The notes beneath the pieces were generated by a model. That model did no database searches. It was given only the letters and a program-made list of their open reading frames with translations, and was not told the origin of the DNA. 64,000 nucleotides of DNA from assembly GCA_021323635.1 (NCBI GenBank), contig JAJPKQ010000023.1, positions 20,789 to 84,788 of the forward strand. Reading direction: 5' to 3'. A program made the position numbers and the translations under genes. The stretch is from a bacterium (GTDB lineage Bacteria; Actinomycetota; Thermoleophilia; Solirubrobacterales; Solirubrobacteraceae). Shown one piece after another: positions 8,663-17,194 of the stretch. Position 1 is the stretch's first letter. Every line of letters starts with the position of its first letter.

Positions 8663-9340
8663 ATGCAGATATTGGTGATCGAGGACGAGCGCACATTGGC
8701 GGGCTTCATCGAGCAGAGCCTGCGCAGCGAGGGCCACGCAGTCACGGTCGCCCACGACGGCGAGCATGGCGAGGCGGCTGCGCTTGGCGGGGAGTACGCG
8801 CTGGTGCTGCTCGACCTTTCGCTGCCGGGCAAGGACGGGCTGGAGGTGCTCGAGGCGATCCGTGCTCGCAGGCCCGCCCTGCCAGTGATCGTGCTTACCG
8901 CTCGCGCCGCGGTCGAGCAGAAGGTTGCCGGCCTCGATGCCGGCGCCAACGACTACGTGACCAAGCCCTTCTCCCTCGAGGAGCTGCTGGCGCGTGTGCG
9001 CGCGCAGCTGCGTGGCGCAGAGCAGCGGGAGTCCTCGGCGCTCGAGGTCGGTGACATCCACATGGACCTGCGCACGCGCCGGGTTCGGTGCAATGGCCGG
9101 GAGGTGGCGCTCACAGCCCGCGAGTTCGAGGTCCTTGCCTACCTGATGCGCCACCCCGATCAGGTGCTCTCGCGCGAGCAGATCCTCAACGCCGTCTGGG
9201 GCTTTGACTTTGAGCCCGGCACCAAGGTGCTCGAGGTCTACATCGGCTACCTGCGCCGGAAGCTCCGCGCGCCCGGCGGGCCCGACCCGATCGAGACCGT
9301 GAGGAATGTCGGCTACAGGCTGCTGGTGGGGCATGGCTAG
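8663..9340 (+). CDS. OmpR/PhoB-type response regulator
   Basis: DNA-binding half of a two-component system, 225 residues. The receiver domain starts at once with ILVIEDERTLA (acidic pocket), carries the phospho-acceptor in LVLLDLSLPGKDGLEVL, the Thr in VIVLTAR and the Lys in DYVTKPFSLEELLARVRA. The C-terminal winged helix shows LTAREFEVLAYLMRHPDQV and ends with KVLEVYIGYLRRKL and TVRNVGYRLL. The ATG at 8663 is chosen because it opens directly into the first strand; the frame stays open far upstream. Its stop overlaps the kinase start (ATGGCTAG), so the two are translated together. Confidence 0.95.
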   Translation: MQILVIEDERTLAGFIEQSLRSEGHAVTVAHDGEHGEAAALGGEYALVLLDLSLPGKDGLEVLEAIRARRPALPVIVLTARAAVEQKVAGLDAGANDYVTKPFSLEELLARVRAQLRGAEQRESSALEVGDIHMDLRTRRVRCNGREVALTAREFEVLAYLMRHPDQVLSREQILNAVWGFDFEPGTKVLEVYIGYLRRKLRAPGGPDPIETVRNVGYRLLVGHG

Positions 9341-10778
9341 CAGGCTCGTGCCCGGCGGGCTGCGCTCGCAGCTTGCGCTTGTGATCGCCGCGGTTGCGGT
9401 GCTCGGCGTGGTCGCGAGCTTCCTGGCGCTTCGCAGCGGCGTCGAATCGCGCCTGCGCTCGCAGATCGACGCGAACCTGCGCGCCCAGGCGGCCGAGTGG
9501 GCCCAGCTGAGCGCCCATACGGAAGTCTCGACGCCGGCAGGCCTCGAAGCCACGGCCCGACGCTTTCTCAAGGATCAGCGCTACCACGCCTCCTCGCTGA
9601 TCTTCCTGATCGCGGTGAACGGGGGCAGAGCGGTCACAAACGCAGCGGAGGTTGTCGGCCTTGAGGAAGAGCGCGAGCGCAGGCACAGCTCATCGGCAGG
9701 GCTGCTCAACGCTGCGCCCGGTCTGAGCAGCGCGCCGGTCTCCGAGGCCGGCAACATGCGTGTGCTCACGCAGCCGATCACCAGCGGCGGCCGAGCGGTC
9801 GGAGCCCTGCGCATCGCCGCGCCGCTCAGGCCGGTCGAACAGGCGCTATCGAGCCTCACGCGCACCTTCCTGGTCGTCGGGCTGGTCGTGCTCGTCGTCG
9901 CCGTGCTTGCGGCTGTGGGGCTGGCAAGGCTGATTGCCCGGCCGCTGCGGCGGATCGCGCGCGTCGCAAGCGCGGTCGAGGCCGGCGACCTGTCGATGCG
10001 CGCGGGATTCGTCTCGGCACGCGGCGAGGTCGGTGTGCTTGCCGATGCCTTCGATCACATGCTCGCGCAGCTCCAGCGCGCATTCGAGCGCCAGCGCGAC
10101 TTTGTCTCGGATGCCTCGCACGAGCTGCGCACGCCGCTTGCGGTGATACGAGCACAGGCCGAGCTGCTCGATCAGGAGCGCGACGAGCAAAGGCGCCACG
10201 AGGGCACGGCGACACTTCTGCGACGGCTCGATCAGCTCGACCGACTTGTGGGCGACATGCTGCTGCTGGCAAGCGCTGAAGGCGGTCAGCTTGTGGAGCC
10301 GCACACGATCGACCTCGTTGATTTCTTCGAGGACCTGCGGCGCGACCTGCCGCTCTTTGGCGAGCGCGCCTTCCGACTGCTGCCGGTCGGCGGAACGCTC
10401 CGAGCCGACGCCGAGCGCCTCACGCAGGTCCTGCGCAATCTGATCCGAAACGCCGTCGCACACACAAAGCCCGGGGGCAGGGTCAGCGTGGTGGCGCGTG
10501 CTCGCGACAGCAAGCTCGAGATCGCGGTGAGCGACGATGGTCCGGGCATTCCGCCCGACCAGCTCGAGCTGGTCTTCGAGCGCTTCCACCGCGTCGATGG
10601 CGGCCGCTCGCGGGAGGATGGCGGCAGCGGCCTGGGGCTCGCGATCGCCCGCGCCATCGTCGAGGCGCACGGTGGCACGATCCGGGCCGAGTCAAGCCCC
10701 AGCGATGGTGCGACGATCCGCCTGCTGCTGCCCGGATATGCAAGTGGCGCGCGGCAGACGCCGAGGGCGGCCGCCTGA
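9333..10778 (+). CDS. Sensor histidine kinase with HAMP domain
   Basis: Membrane partner of the preceding regulator, about 481 residues. One helix near residues 13-32 (LALVIAAVAVLGVVASFLAL) and one near 175-200 enclose an outside sensor domain of about 140 residues with no known ligand motif. A HAMP linker (RLIARPLRRIARVASAVEAG) leads to the H box FVSDASHELRTPLAVIRAQ, then the N box NLIRNAVAHTKPGG, the G1 box DDGPGIPPDQLELVFERF and the G2 box GGSGLGLAIARAIVEAHGG. All catalytic boxes are intact. The ATG at 9333 overlaps the stop of the regulator gene. Confidence 0.95.
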   Translation: MASRLVPGGLRSQLALVIAAVAVLGVVASFLALRSGVESRLRSQIDANLRAQAAEWAQLSAHTEVSTPAGLEATARRFLKDQRYHASSLIFLIAVNGGRAVTNAAEVVGLEEERERRHSSSAGLLNAAPGLSSAPVSEAGNMRVLTQPITSGGRAVGALRIAAPLRPVEQALSSLTRTFLVVGLVVLVVAVLAAVGLARLIARPLRRIARVASAVEAGDLSMRAGFVSARGEVGVLADAFDHMLAQLQRAFERQRDFVSDASHELRTPLAVIRAQAELLDQERDEQRRHEGTATLLRRLDQLDRLVGDMLLLASAEGGQLVEPHTIDLVDFFEDLRRDLPLFGERAFRLLPVGGTLRADAERLTQVLRNLIRNAVAHTKPGGRVSVVARARDSKLEIAVSDDGPGIPPDQLELVFERFHRVDGGRSREDGGSGLGLAIARAIVEAHGGTIRAESSPSDGATIRLLLPGYASGARQTPRAAA

Positions 10779-11663
10779 GCACATCTGTCATCTGCGCTCG
10801 ATGCGTCCGCGCCTGTGACCTGCGCGAGGAGACTCGTCGTGCCTCCGGCGACGGTGAAGACGCTGGCGTCGCCATGCCCTGCGCCCGGCGATCTGCGCCC
10901 AGGCTGCGGCCGCCTCGTGCGCAGGGTCGGCCGGGATGGCGGCCGCGAAGATCGCGGCGGTCCCCGGTCTGGAGGGCGCCTCGCTGTCCCGGCTCAGCAG
11001 CAACGTCGCGGGAGAGAGCGTCGAGAGCCCGAACCTATCGGTCGGTGTTGCCGCTGGCGATCCAAGATCGTCCGAGGCGGCCCAGGAAGCGCTCTGCCGG
11101 TATCCAAGCGCCGTCGAGAATGCCTGCAGGTGGGCCACATAGTCATGGGCGGCCGCGGCACACAGGCAAGGCCGACGCTGCCGCCTGCCGCCGCATGGTG
11201 CGGGGTGCGCGGGCGCCGCTAGCTGTCGCCTGCTGCCCGCCAGACCAGCTCCGGCCCCAGCGCTGGAGCAGGAAAGCCAGCCGGCGTCTTCATCCCTGCC
11301 ATCGACAGAACGCCACCTGGCCCGGGCCGCGCAGAGGTCACCTTCGGCGTCGATCGCGATCGTCCCGTCCATCCACCACTCGCTTGTCGACTCGTCCCGG
11401 CACCGCCGCCGACGCTCGCCGGTGCCGACCACGTGCTGCCAGTCGCTGGAGGAGGCGAAGTAGCTACAGAGCGTCGCATCGATCGGCGGAGTGCTGCATG
11501 AAGCGACTCCGCGCTGGCGAGGAGGGCCGGTCGAGCTCTTCGCTGGCTCAGTAGTACGTGCGGCTCGGCGTGCGGCTAAACGCGGATGAATCGTGTGCCC
11601 CACGCGGTCATCCTCCCTTTACTTAGAGATTCAGCCAGCTCACTGACGAGCAAGGAAAGGGGC
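10779..11663. other. No intact gene; possible decayed remnant
   Basis: About 880 bases between the kinase and the flavodoxin gene hold no convincing coding region. On the minus strand, roughly 10850-11160, a frame contains FGLSTLSPATLLLSRDSEA followed by IFAAAIPADPAHEAAAAW. This weakly recalls the middle of branched-chain amino-acid-type periplasmic binding proteins (ending a loop with SPS/SPAT and then a VPAD segment). The surrounding frame does not continue as a normal protein. A degraded copy is possible; confidence is low. Confidence 0.25.
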
Positions 11664-12215
11664 ATGGTCATGACGGCACTAATAGTCTATGAGTCGATTT
11701 ACGGCAACACCCGCGCAGTTGCCGAAGCGCTCGCCGAAGGTCTTGGCGACGCGCGCGTCCTGCCGGTGCACGAGGCCGCTGGGCACACCGAGGAGCCCGA
11801 CTTGCTGGTCGTCGGTGGTCCTACCCACATGCACGGGCTGGCGACAGCACGCAGTCGCCAGATCGCGGCATCGGCAGCGCACGAGGACGGGGGCGTAGCG
11901 GTCGAGGCTGCGGCGACAGCAGAGCCTGGGCTGCGCAAGTGGCTCCACGAGCTGCCCGACCGGCCCGGCGCGCGCGCGGCGGCATTCGACACCCGCCTTG
12001 ACAAGTCTCCCTGGCTCACAGGCGTCGCCTCGCGCGGCATCGCCAAGCGGCTGCGCCGCCACGGCTACGAGATCGTTGACAGTGAGAGCTTCTTGGTCGA
12101 GGACTCTGAGGGCCCGCTTGAGCAAGGCGAGATCGAGCGCGCCCGCTCATGGGGCGCCAAGCTTGCCACGATGGCGGCAGGCGGAGCCGGCCGGCCGCAA
12201 GAGGCCTCGGCGTGA
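11664..12215 (+). CDS. Flavodoxin-family FMN-binding protein
   Basis: A 183-residue flavodoxin fold protein, expected to carry electrons on FMN. The phosphate-binding loop is YESIYGNTRAVAEALAEGL at the N-terminus, and LLVVGGPTHMHGL matches the second FMN loop. The C-terminal half has RLDKSPWLTGVASRGIAKRL and a terminal helix. The ATG at 11664 follows a purine-rich AAGGAAAGG ribosome site; an ATG two codons later is also possible. Its stop overlaps the GTG of a microprotein (GTGA), and a DUF4389 membrane protein follows, so all three are probably one transcript. The redox partner is unknown. Confidence 0.85.
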   Translation: MVMTALIVYESIYGNTRAVAEALAEGLGDARVLPVHEAAGHTEEPDLLVVGGPTHMHGLATARSRQIAASAAHEDGGVAVEAAATAEPGLRKWLHELPDRPGARAAAFDTRLDKSPWLTGVASRGIAKRLRRHGYEIVDSESFLVEDSEGPLEQGEIERARSWGAKLATMAAGGAGRPQEASA

Positions 12216-12379
12216 CCCTGATCTGGCTGATCGTGTGGTTCATCGTCGACCAGGTGAGCGGCAGACAGCCGCTGCTGCTCGATCCGGTCAACGCCTGGAC
12301 GGCGACCCTTATCCTCGCGTTGGCGCTTGATCTGAGCGCCGCGAACGCCCGTGGAGCCCGTGGACGAGGTCGACCCTGA
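12212..12379 (+). CDS. Membrane microprotein, 55 residues
   Basis: A short gene with a GTG start at 12212 overlapping the flavodoxin TGA by four bases (GTGA), typical of translational coupling. The product has a hydrophobic stretch at its start (LIWLIVWFIVDQV), a short loop, a second one (AWTATLILALALDL) and a basic Arg/Gly tail. It looks like a two-segment membrane protein of unknown function. Its 3' end overlaps the start of the DUF4389 gene by 29 bases. Support is the overlap pattern plus the clear membrane character; no homologue is recognised. Confidence 0.55.
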   Translation: MTLIWLIVWFIVDQVSGRQPLLLDPVNAWTATLILALALDLSAANARGARGRGRP

Positions 12380-13049
12380 GGGAGTGCGGCCGCCGGAGGC
12401 CGCGCCTGAGCCGAAGCCCGGAGGGGGCTACCCCCTGCGCTTTGCTGTCGACTTCCCCGACCGCCCGCTGAACCGCCTGACGAGCGCGCTTCGCATCTTC
12501 ACCGTCATCCCGATCGCGATCGTGCTGGGCGCGATCGGCGGCTACACCGCAAAGTGGGGCGGGGAAGCCTCCGGGGCGACAACGATTGCGGTCGGCGGCA
12601 GCGGGTTGCTGTTCATTCCTCCGCTGTTGATGATCGTCTTTCGCCAGAAGTATCCACGCTGGTGGTTTGACTGGAATCTGGCGCTGCTGCGCTTCGGCAA
12701 CCGTGTGGGCGTCTACCTGGCGCTGATGGACGACCGTTATCCCTCCACCGACGAGGAGCAGTCGGTGCATGTGGAGCTTCCCTACCCCGATGCCCGCGGC
12801 GAGCTCAATCGCTGGTTGCCGATAGTCAAGTGGCTGCTGGCGATACCGCATTACATAGCGCTGCTCTTCTTGGGCATCGGGGCGATCATCGCGGTGATCG
12901 GAGCGTGGTTTGCGATCCTCTTCAGCGGCCACTACCCGCGCACGATCTTTGACTACGTCGAGGGCGTCATCCGCTGGCAGAACCGCGTCGTCGCCTACGC
13001 GATCATTCTGGCAACCGACGAGTATCCGCCGTTCCGGCTGGCGCCCTGA
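12351..13049 (+). CDS. DUF4389 membrane protein
   Basis: A 232-residue integral membrane protein with the DUF4389 pattern. After a polar Pro/Glu-rich N-terminus there are hydrophobic segments at ALRIFTVIPIAIVLGAIGG, GGSGLLFIPPLLMIVF, and two near the end (LLAIPHYIALLFLGIGAII and VIGAWFAILFSGHYP). The family hallmarks KYPRWWFDWNLALLRFGNRV, DDRYPSTDE and FDYVEGVIRWQNRVVAYA are all present. The function of the family is unknown. The GTG at 12351 lies inside the upstream microprotein gene; a second in-frame GTG is three codons on. The tight overlap with the flavodoxin and microprotein suggests a shared membrane or redox role, which is inference. Confidence 0.85.
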   Translation: MEPVDEVDPEGVRPPEAAPEPKPGGGYPLRFAVDFPDRPLNRLTSALRIFTVIPIAIVLGAIGGYTAKWGGEASGATTIAVGGSGLLFIPPLLMIVFRQKYPRWWFDWNLALLRFGNRVGVYLALMDDRYPSTDEEQSVHVELPYPDARGELNRWLPIVKWLLAIPHYIALLFLGIGAIIAVIGAWFAILFSGHYPRTIFDYVEGVIRWQNRVVAYAIILATDEYPPFRLAP

Positions 13050-13146
13050 GAGCGCAAGCCCGCCACCCCGCCTCGCAATGGCGCGTGGAGTATCTCGCTG
13101 TGGCTCTCAGTTGCGGCGGGTCCGGTCAGGGGACGCAGCGCGCTCC

Positions 13147-15054
13147 TCAGGGCTTTGCGCGGCCGGAGGCGCCTTGCTGCGGCGCGCTGGCGCCGTTGCT
13201 TGCATTCGCGCTGGACGCAGGGGCTTCAGCGGTGTCGTGAGCCTGCGACCCGGCGCCCGAGGCGGCGGTGGGTTCGGTGGGCACGCTCGCTTCTGAGCCG
13301 CTTGCAGATGGCGCGCCTTCGGAGCTCCGATGGGCGCCCGCTTCTGAGCCGTTCGTCGCGGCAGAGGTAGGCTGTGGTTGGCCCCCGGCGCTGCGCTGGC
13401 CCGCTTCAGATTCGGCATGCGATCCGCGTGCACTGCCTTGGCTGCCGCCACCGGAGCTCGCCGTGGATTGGACCTGGGAGCCGCGGTGCGATTTGCTGCC
13501 GGCTTCTTCGGGGCGGCCGTGGCCCGCGCCTTTGCTCGATCCCGCCGACCGCCCTTCGCCTGTGGCATCCCAGCGGCGCACCTGCGCGCCCTGACCAGCC
13601 AGGGGTTCGCCCGAGGCCGCACCCGCGGCCAGGACCGCAGCGGGCGCATTGCCGCCGGCGGCGCTCGACGCCCCGGAGGGCTCGGCGATGGAGCGCGCGA
13701 TGGGCCGAGCGGGGGGCGCGCCGGCGCCCGCCCTGATCGGCACTGCGCGCACGCTGGCGATGCGTGCGTGCAGCGAGCCGCCGAGCGGGGCTTCAAGCAG
13801 AGCGCCTGACTGACCCTGGCCCGGCAGTGCCTGAGGCGCGAGCGAGGCTGCCAGGCGCTCTGCGGCGGCGCTAGCCCTGGCAGCGGCGACTGGCCGATGC
13901 GCCCGGGCGGGAACCACCAGCGCAAGCGCGCCCGTTGCCGCCGAGACACCGCCGAGCGTGACCGCGAGCGCGGCAAGCTTGGCCGGTGCGCCGGCGCCAA
14001 ACAGCGCGCCTGCGACACGCGCCAAGATCCCTTCCGGGAGGCTCGTGAGCGTCGCCCACGCGGTCAGCGGCGCTCGGCCGGAGTAGTGGGCGCAGAAGGC
14101 ACGGACCGCATCGGGGTCCAGCCTTTCGCCGGCCTCGGCACGGAGGATCGCGAGCGCTTGCTGGTGCGAGCGCGAGGACCGGTAGGGGCGCACCGAGGTG
14201 ATCGCGTCGAAGGTGTCTGCAACCGAGATGATCCGGGCGCCGATCGGGATCTCCTCGCCGGCGAGCCCGTCCGGATAGCCGCTGCCGTCAAGGCGCTCGT
14301 GGTGGTGGCGGATGATCGCGCAGAGCCTCTTGTCGCGCAGCGCTGCCGCGATCTGGGCGCCATCGACCGGGTGGCGCTTGATCACAGCGAACTCCGCGTC
14401 GCTCAGGCGCGAGGGCTTGCGCAGAATCTCAAGCGGCGTGTTGATCTTGCCGACATCGTGGATGGCCGCCGCGGTGCGGATGCGCGCTACTTCCTCGCTG
14501 CTGCACCCCATGCGCTGGGCGAGCATCCAGGCGTGGCGGGCGACGCGGCGCGAGTGCCCGTAGGTCAGCGGGTCGCGCGCGTCGAGCATGCGCGCCAGCC
14601 GTTCAAGCACGCGTGCGCGCTCCTCCGCGCCGCTCGCTGCCCCTGGAGCCGCGCTCAGGCGCCCCAGCATCGACTTCGCGCTGGCCAGGCGTCGTTCACG
14701 TAGGCGGCGATAGAGATAGCCCCAAAGCAGAAGCTCGTTGAAGAGCATGTCCCGGGAGGCCGGCCTGCGCTTCCAGTAGGCGGCGCCGAGGTTGGCCAAG
14801 AGCAGCGAGAGGGCGACGCCCGCGCCCATGCTCCCAAGCGGCGAGCGCAGCGTCCCGGAGAGCCGCAGCCACCAGACGAGCAGCACTGGAAAGATCGCGA
14901 CCACGAAGGTTGCGATCAGCACGCGCAGGAGCACAGGCGTCGCATGAGGGCGGACCGGCGGGCGCTTTGCTTCCTGCACAGCCGCCAAGTGGCGCTCTTC
15001 GGCGTGCACGGCGTGACGTTCAGTGGCGGCAACCATCGCAATCTTCCAGCTCAA
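13147..15054 (-). CDS. Membrane HD-GYP phosphodiesterase with a long disordered tail
   Basis: A 635-residue protein. Two helices (about 41-63 and 73-92) are followed by a basic loop and an HD-GYP domain at about 145-325. It has the HD pair in AAAIHDVGK (H199, D200), HHHERLDGSGYPDGL (from residue 250) and ADTFDAITSVRPYR, the full metal and c-di-GMP motif set. Such enzymes hydrolyse cyclic di-GMP. A third helix lies near 359-382. The last 250 residues are Ser, Ala, Gly and Glu rich without hydrophobic core. With three helices the catalytic domain is inside and the tail should be outside the membrane. The gene stands alone and converges with the DUF4389 operon. Confidence 0.88.
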   Translation of the reverse strand: MSWKIAMVAATERHAVHAEERHLAAVQEAKRPPVRPHATPVLLRVLIATFVVAIFPVLLVWWLRLSGTLRSPLGSMGAGVALSLLLANLGAAYWKRRPASRDMLFNELLLWGYLYRRLRERRLASAKSMLGRLSAAPGAASGAEERARVLERLARMLDARDPLTYGHSRRVARHAWMLAQRMGCSSEEVARIRTAAAIHDVGKINTPLEILRKPSRLSDAEFAVIKRHPVDGAQIAAALRDKRLCAIIRHHHERLDGSGYPDGLAGEEIPIGARIISVADTFDAITSVRPYRSSRSHQQALAILRAEAGERLDPDAVRAFCAHYSGRAPLTAWATLTSLPEGILARVAGALFGAGAPAKLAALAVTLGGVSAATGALALVVPARAHRPVAAARASAAAERLAASLAPQALPGQGQSGALLEAPLGGSLHARIASVRAVPIRAGAGAPPARPIARSIAEPSGASSAAGGNAPAAVLAAGAASGEPLAGQGAQVRRWDATGEGRSAGSSKGAGHGRPEEAGSKSHRGSQVQSTASSGGGSQGSARGSHAESEAGQRSAGGQPQPTSAATNGSEAGAHRSSEGAPSASGSEASVPTEPTAASGAGSQAHDTAEAPASSANASNGASAPQQGASGRAKP

Positions 15055-15242
15055 GCTCGCTCGCTGGCCCTGACGCGGCTGCTCGGCACGCCGCTGCGCG
15101 CTTGGGTCTACAGCCTCCCCTCGGTCGTCGCGAGCGTGTGTGCAACTTCGCTTGCAGGAACTGGACGAACGTTGAGGTCAAGCGTCCGTGGGGCACAGCA
15201 GGTGAACCTCCAGCTGCCTCGCTTGCCACTATCATCACACAA

Positions 15243-15902
15243 GTGACCATCGATGCGTCGCAGGGGCCAGCAGCCGTTCGCACGCGCTCAGAGCCCTACC
15301 CGCCGGCCCCTTGGGAGCTCTTCGGCCAGGCGCAGGTCCATCTCCTTGCGCTGCCCGCCGCGCGCCTTCAGCGCGTCCCGGATGGCTTTGCGCCGCTGCT
15401 GCTGGGTGGCAGCGCGCTGGTGGCTGCGGGCTTCATCGACTACCAACGGAGCAGCATGGTCCGCTACGGCGAGCTCTTCGCGGCGGTGGTGGGTCGCATC
15501 GAGGGCACGGGCAGGGTCACCTCGACGGTCACGCACATGTGGGTCGACAGCGATGTCTCGCGCCGCGGCGGCCGTGAGCTCTGGGGCTATCCCAAGGAGC
15601 TCGCAAGCCTGCGCCTCGCGATCGACCCCGGGGGCAGCGCGAGCGCGGCGGACACCGCAGGCCAGATCGCAAGCGCCCAGATGCGCCCGCTGCTCGTCTC
15701 GCCGCTGCGCATCAGCTTCAACGGAGGGACCGCGCAGCCCCTCCACGGCGCGTTGCGCCCGGTGCGCGCGCGCATGCGCGGGCGACCGGTGATCGGCGCC
15801 GGCTCATTTGCCGCCGATCGTGACGGGCCGCTCGGCTTCCTGACCGACGCCCGTCACATCATCGCCTTCGGCCTGCGCGACTTCCACTTCACCTTCGGCT
15901 AG
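15243..15902 (+). CDS. Acetoacetate decarboxylase family protein
   Basis: A 219-residue protein with the acetoacetate-decarboxylase-like fold. Typical family features are the early PPAPWELFGQAQVHLLALP, the YRSS-like segment YQRSSMVRYGELFAAVVG and the diagnostic GRELWGYPKELASLRL. In true decarboxylases a Lys forms a Schiff base with the substrate; the Lys in WGYPKE fits the conserved WGYPK motif, but the exact activity is not assignable because many members are cyclases or aldolases. The GTG at 15243 gives the normal N-terminus; the longer upstream frame is not protein-like. Its last 14 bases overlap the convergent alkyltransferase gene. Confidence 0.85.
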   Translation: MTIDASQGPAAVRTRSEPYPPAPWELFGQAQVHLLALPAARLQRVPDGFAPLLLGGSALVAAGFIDYQRSSMVRYGELFAAVVGRIEGTGRVTSTVTHMWVDSDVSRRGGRELWGYPKELASLRLAIDPGGSASAADTAGQIASAQMRPLLVSPLRISFNGGTAQPLHGALRPVRARMRGRPVIGAGSFAADRDGPLGFLTDARHIIAFGLRDFHFTFG

Positions 15903-16560
15903 CGCCGCCGGCCGATCGGCGCTCGAGCGAGAGCAGCGCTCGCTTCGCCTCAACGCCGCCGGCGTAGCCGCCCAGCGACCCGTCCGAGCGCAGGACGCGG
16001 TGGCAGGGGATCACGATCGGCAGCGGGTTGCGCGCACAGGCGCTCCCGACCGCGCGTGCAGCGCGTGGGCGCCCGCAGGCGCCCGCCAGCGCGCTGTAGG
16101 AGATTGTCTGGCCATAGGGTACCTCCCGCAGGCGCTCCAGCGCCGCGCGGCGAAAGCCCCGGGAAAGGCGCAGGTCGAGATCGATGCTGAAGCGCTGCAG
16201 CGCGCCCGCGAAGTAGCGGTCAAGCTCGCGCGCGGCGCGATCGAGGCTGCGCGGCGCCAGCAGGATGCGTGGCCCGACGCTCTCTGCGAGCGCGGCGAGC
16301 ACCTGCTGGGGGCTCTCGCAAGGCAGCGCCACGCGCAGCAGGCCGCGCGGCGTGCCTGCGATCAGCAGCGTGCCGAGCGGGCTCTCAAGCGTGCGGTAGG
16401 CGACCTCGAGCAGGCCCGCGGCCTGCGCCCGTGCGGCAAGGCGCTCACGCAGGGCACCATCAAGCGGCGGCTGCGCGCCGATGCCTGGGGACGCTGCTCC
16501 CCCGTCGCCTGCGATCAGCTCGGCAAGGGGCGCTGGCATGGTCTTGGGTGCGGCGCTCAC
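15889..16560 (-). CDS. ogt: Methylated-DNA--protein-cysteine alkyltransferase
   Basis: Suicide DNA-repair protein of 223 residues that takes O6-alkyl groups from guanine onto its own Cys. The C-terminal domain has the helix-turn-helix region (FRRAALERLREVPYGQTISY) and the active-site motif PIVIPCHRVL with the acceptor at C186, then the GGYAGG loop. The N-terminal domain (about 55-125) is the usual ribonuclease-like part. It starts with GTG at 16560, overlapping the stop of the sigma factor gene (GTGA), so it is translationally coupled to a regulator and may be induced with it. Confidence 0.93.
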   Translation of the reverse strand: MSAAPKTMPAPLAELIAGDGGAASPGIGAQPPLDGALRERLAARAQAAGLLEVAYRTLESPLGTLLIAGTPRGLLRVALPCESPQQVLAALAESVGPRILLAPRSLDRAARELDRYFAGALQRFSIDLDLRLSRGFRRAALERLREVPYGQTISYSALAGACGRPRAARAVGSACARNPLPIVIPCHRVLRSDGSLGGYAGGVEAKRALLSLERRSAGGASRR

Positions 16561-17063
16561 CCGGGGACCTCCGCAAGGCGCCTGCGCAGCGCGGCGATGC
16601 CGTCGGCCGCAGCGCGGCGGGCCGCGCCCTCGCTTGAGCCGATCAGCCTGGCCACGTCGGCGTAGGGGAGGTCGATCAGGTAGTGGTAGAGGATCGCAGC
16701 GCGCTGGCGCTCGCTGAGCGCGTCAAGCGCCAACCGCAGCGCGCCCGAGCGCTCCAGGGAGGAGCGGTGATCGTGCTGCTCGCAAAAGTGGCCATCGACG
16801 GCCGCAGCCTCGGCGAGGCTGGCCACGGGGATCGGCTGGCGCTGGGCGCTGCGATGGCGATCGATGCTCTTGCGTCGAGCGATCGTCGCAAGCCACGCGC
16901 GCAGGTTGGCGGCGGACTCGAGCGTCGGGTAGGCGGCAAGCGCCGCCAGGAAGGTCTCAGACCAGACGTCCTCTGCCTCCTGCGGCCCACAGAGCGCGTA
17001 GCAGAGACGCAGCAGCGCGGGGCCGTGCTCGCAGACGACCTGGTCAAATGGGGGAAGCGTCAA
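16557..17063 (-). CDS. ECF-type RNA polymerase sigma factor
   Basis: A 168-residue alternative sigma factor with region 2 at LLRLCYALCGPQEAEDVWSE and the RAWLATIARRKSIDRHRS segment, and region 4 at ALDALSERQRAAILYHYLI followed by PYADVARLIGSSEGAARRA. There is no obvious anti-sigma gene beside it. No ATG or GTG is suitably placed; the TTG at 17063 is chosen because GGAG lies six bases before it and it opens just ahead of the conserved start. A long open frame continues upstream through the Nudix gene and is not protein-like there. Coupling to ogt suggests a stress or alkylation response, which is inference. Confidence 0.88.
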   Translation of the reverse strand: MTLPPFDQVVCEHGPALLRLCYALCGPQEAEDVWSETFLAALAAYPTLESAANLRAWLATIARRKSIDRHRSAQRQPIPVASLAEAAAVDGHFCEQHDHRSSLERSGALRLALDALSERQRAAILYHYLIDLPYADVARLIGSSEGAARRAAADGIAALRRRLAEVPG

Positions 17064-17194
17064 TGGGTGCTCCGATCGCCATGAACCATTAACGCCCGAG
17101 CGGGCGCCGCCGTGAGCACCCCGCTGCGGTTGGCTCGGCGCGGCTGGCGGGCGCCGTCCGCTGCGCCGCCACGCTGACCGGTCGAGGTTGGCGC

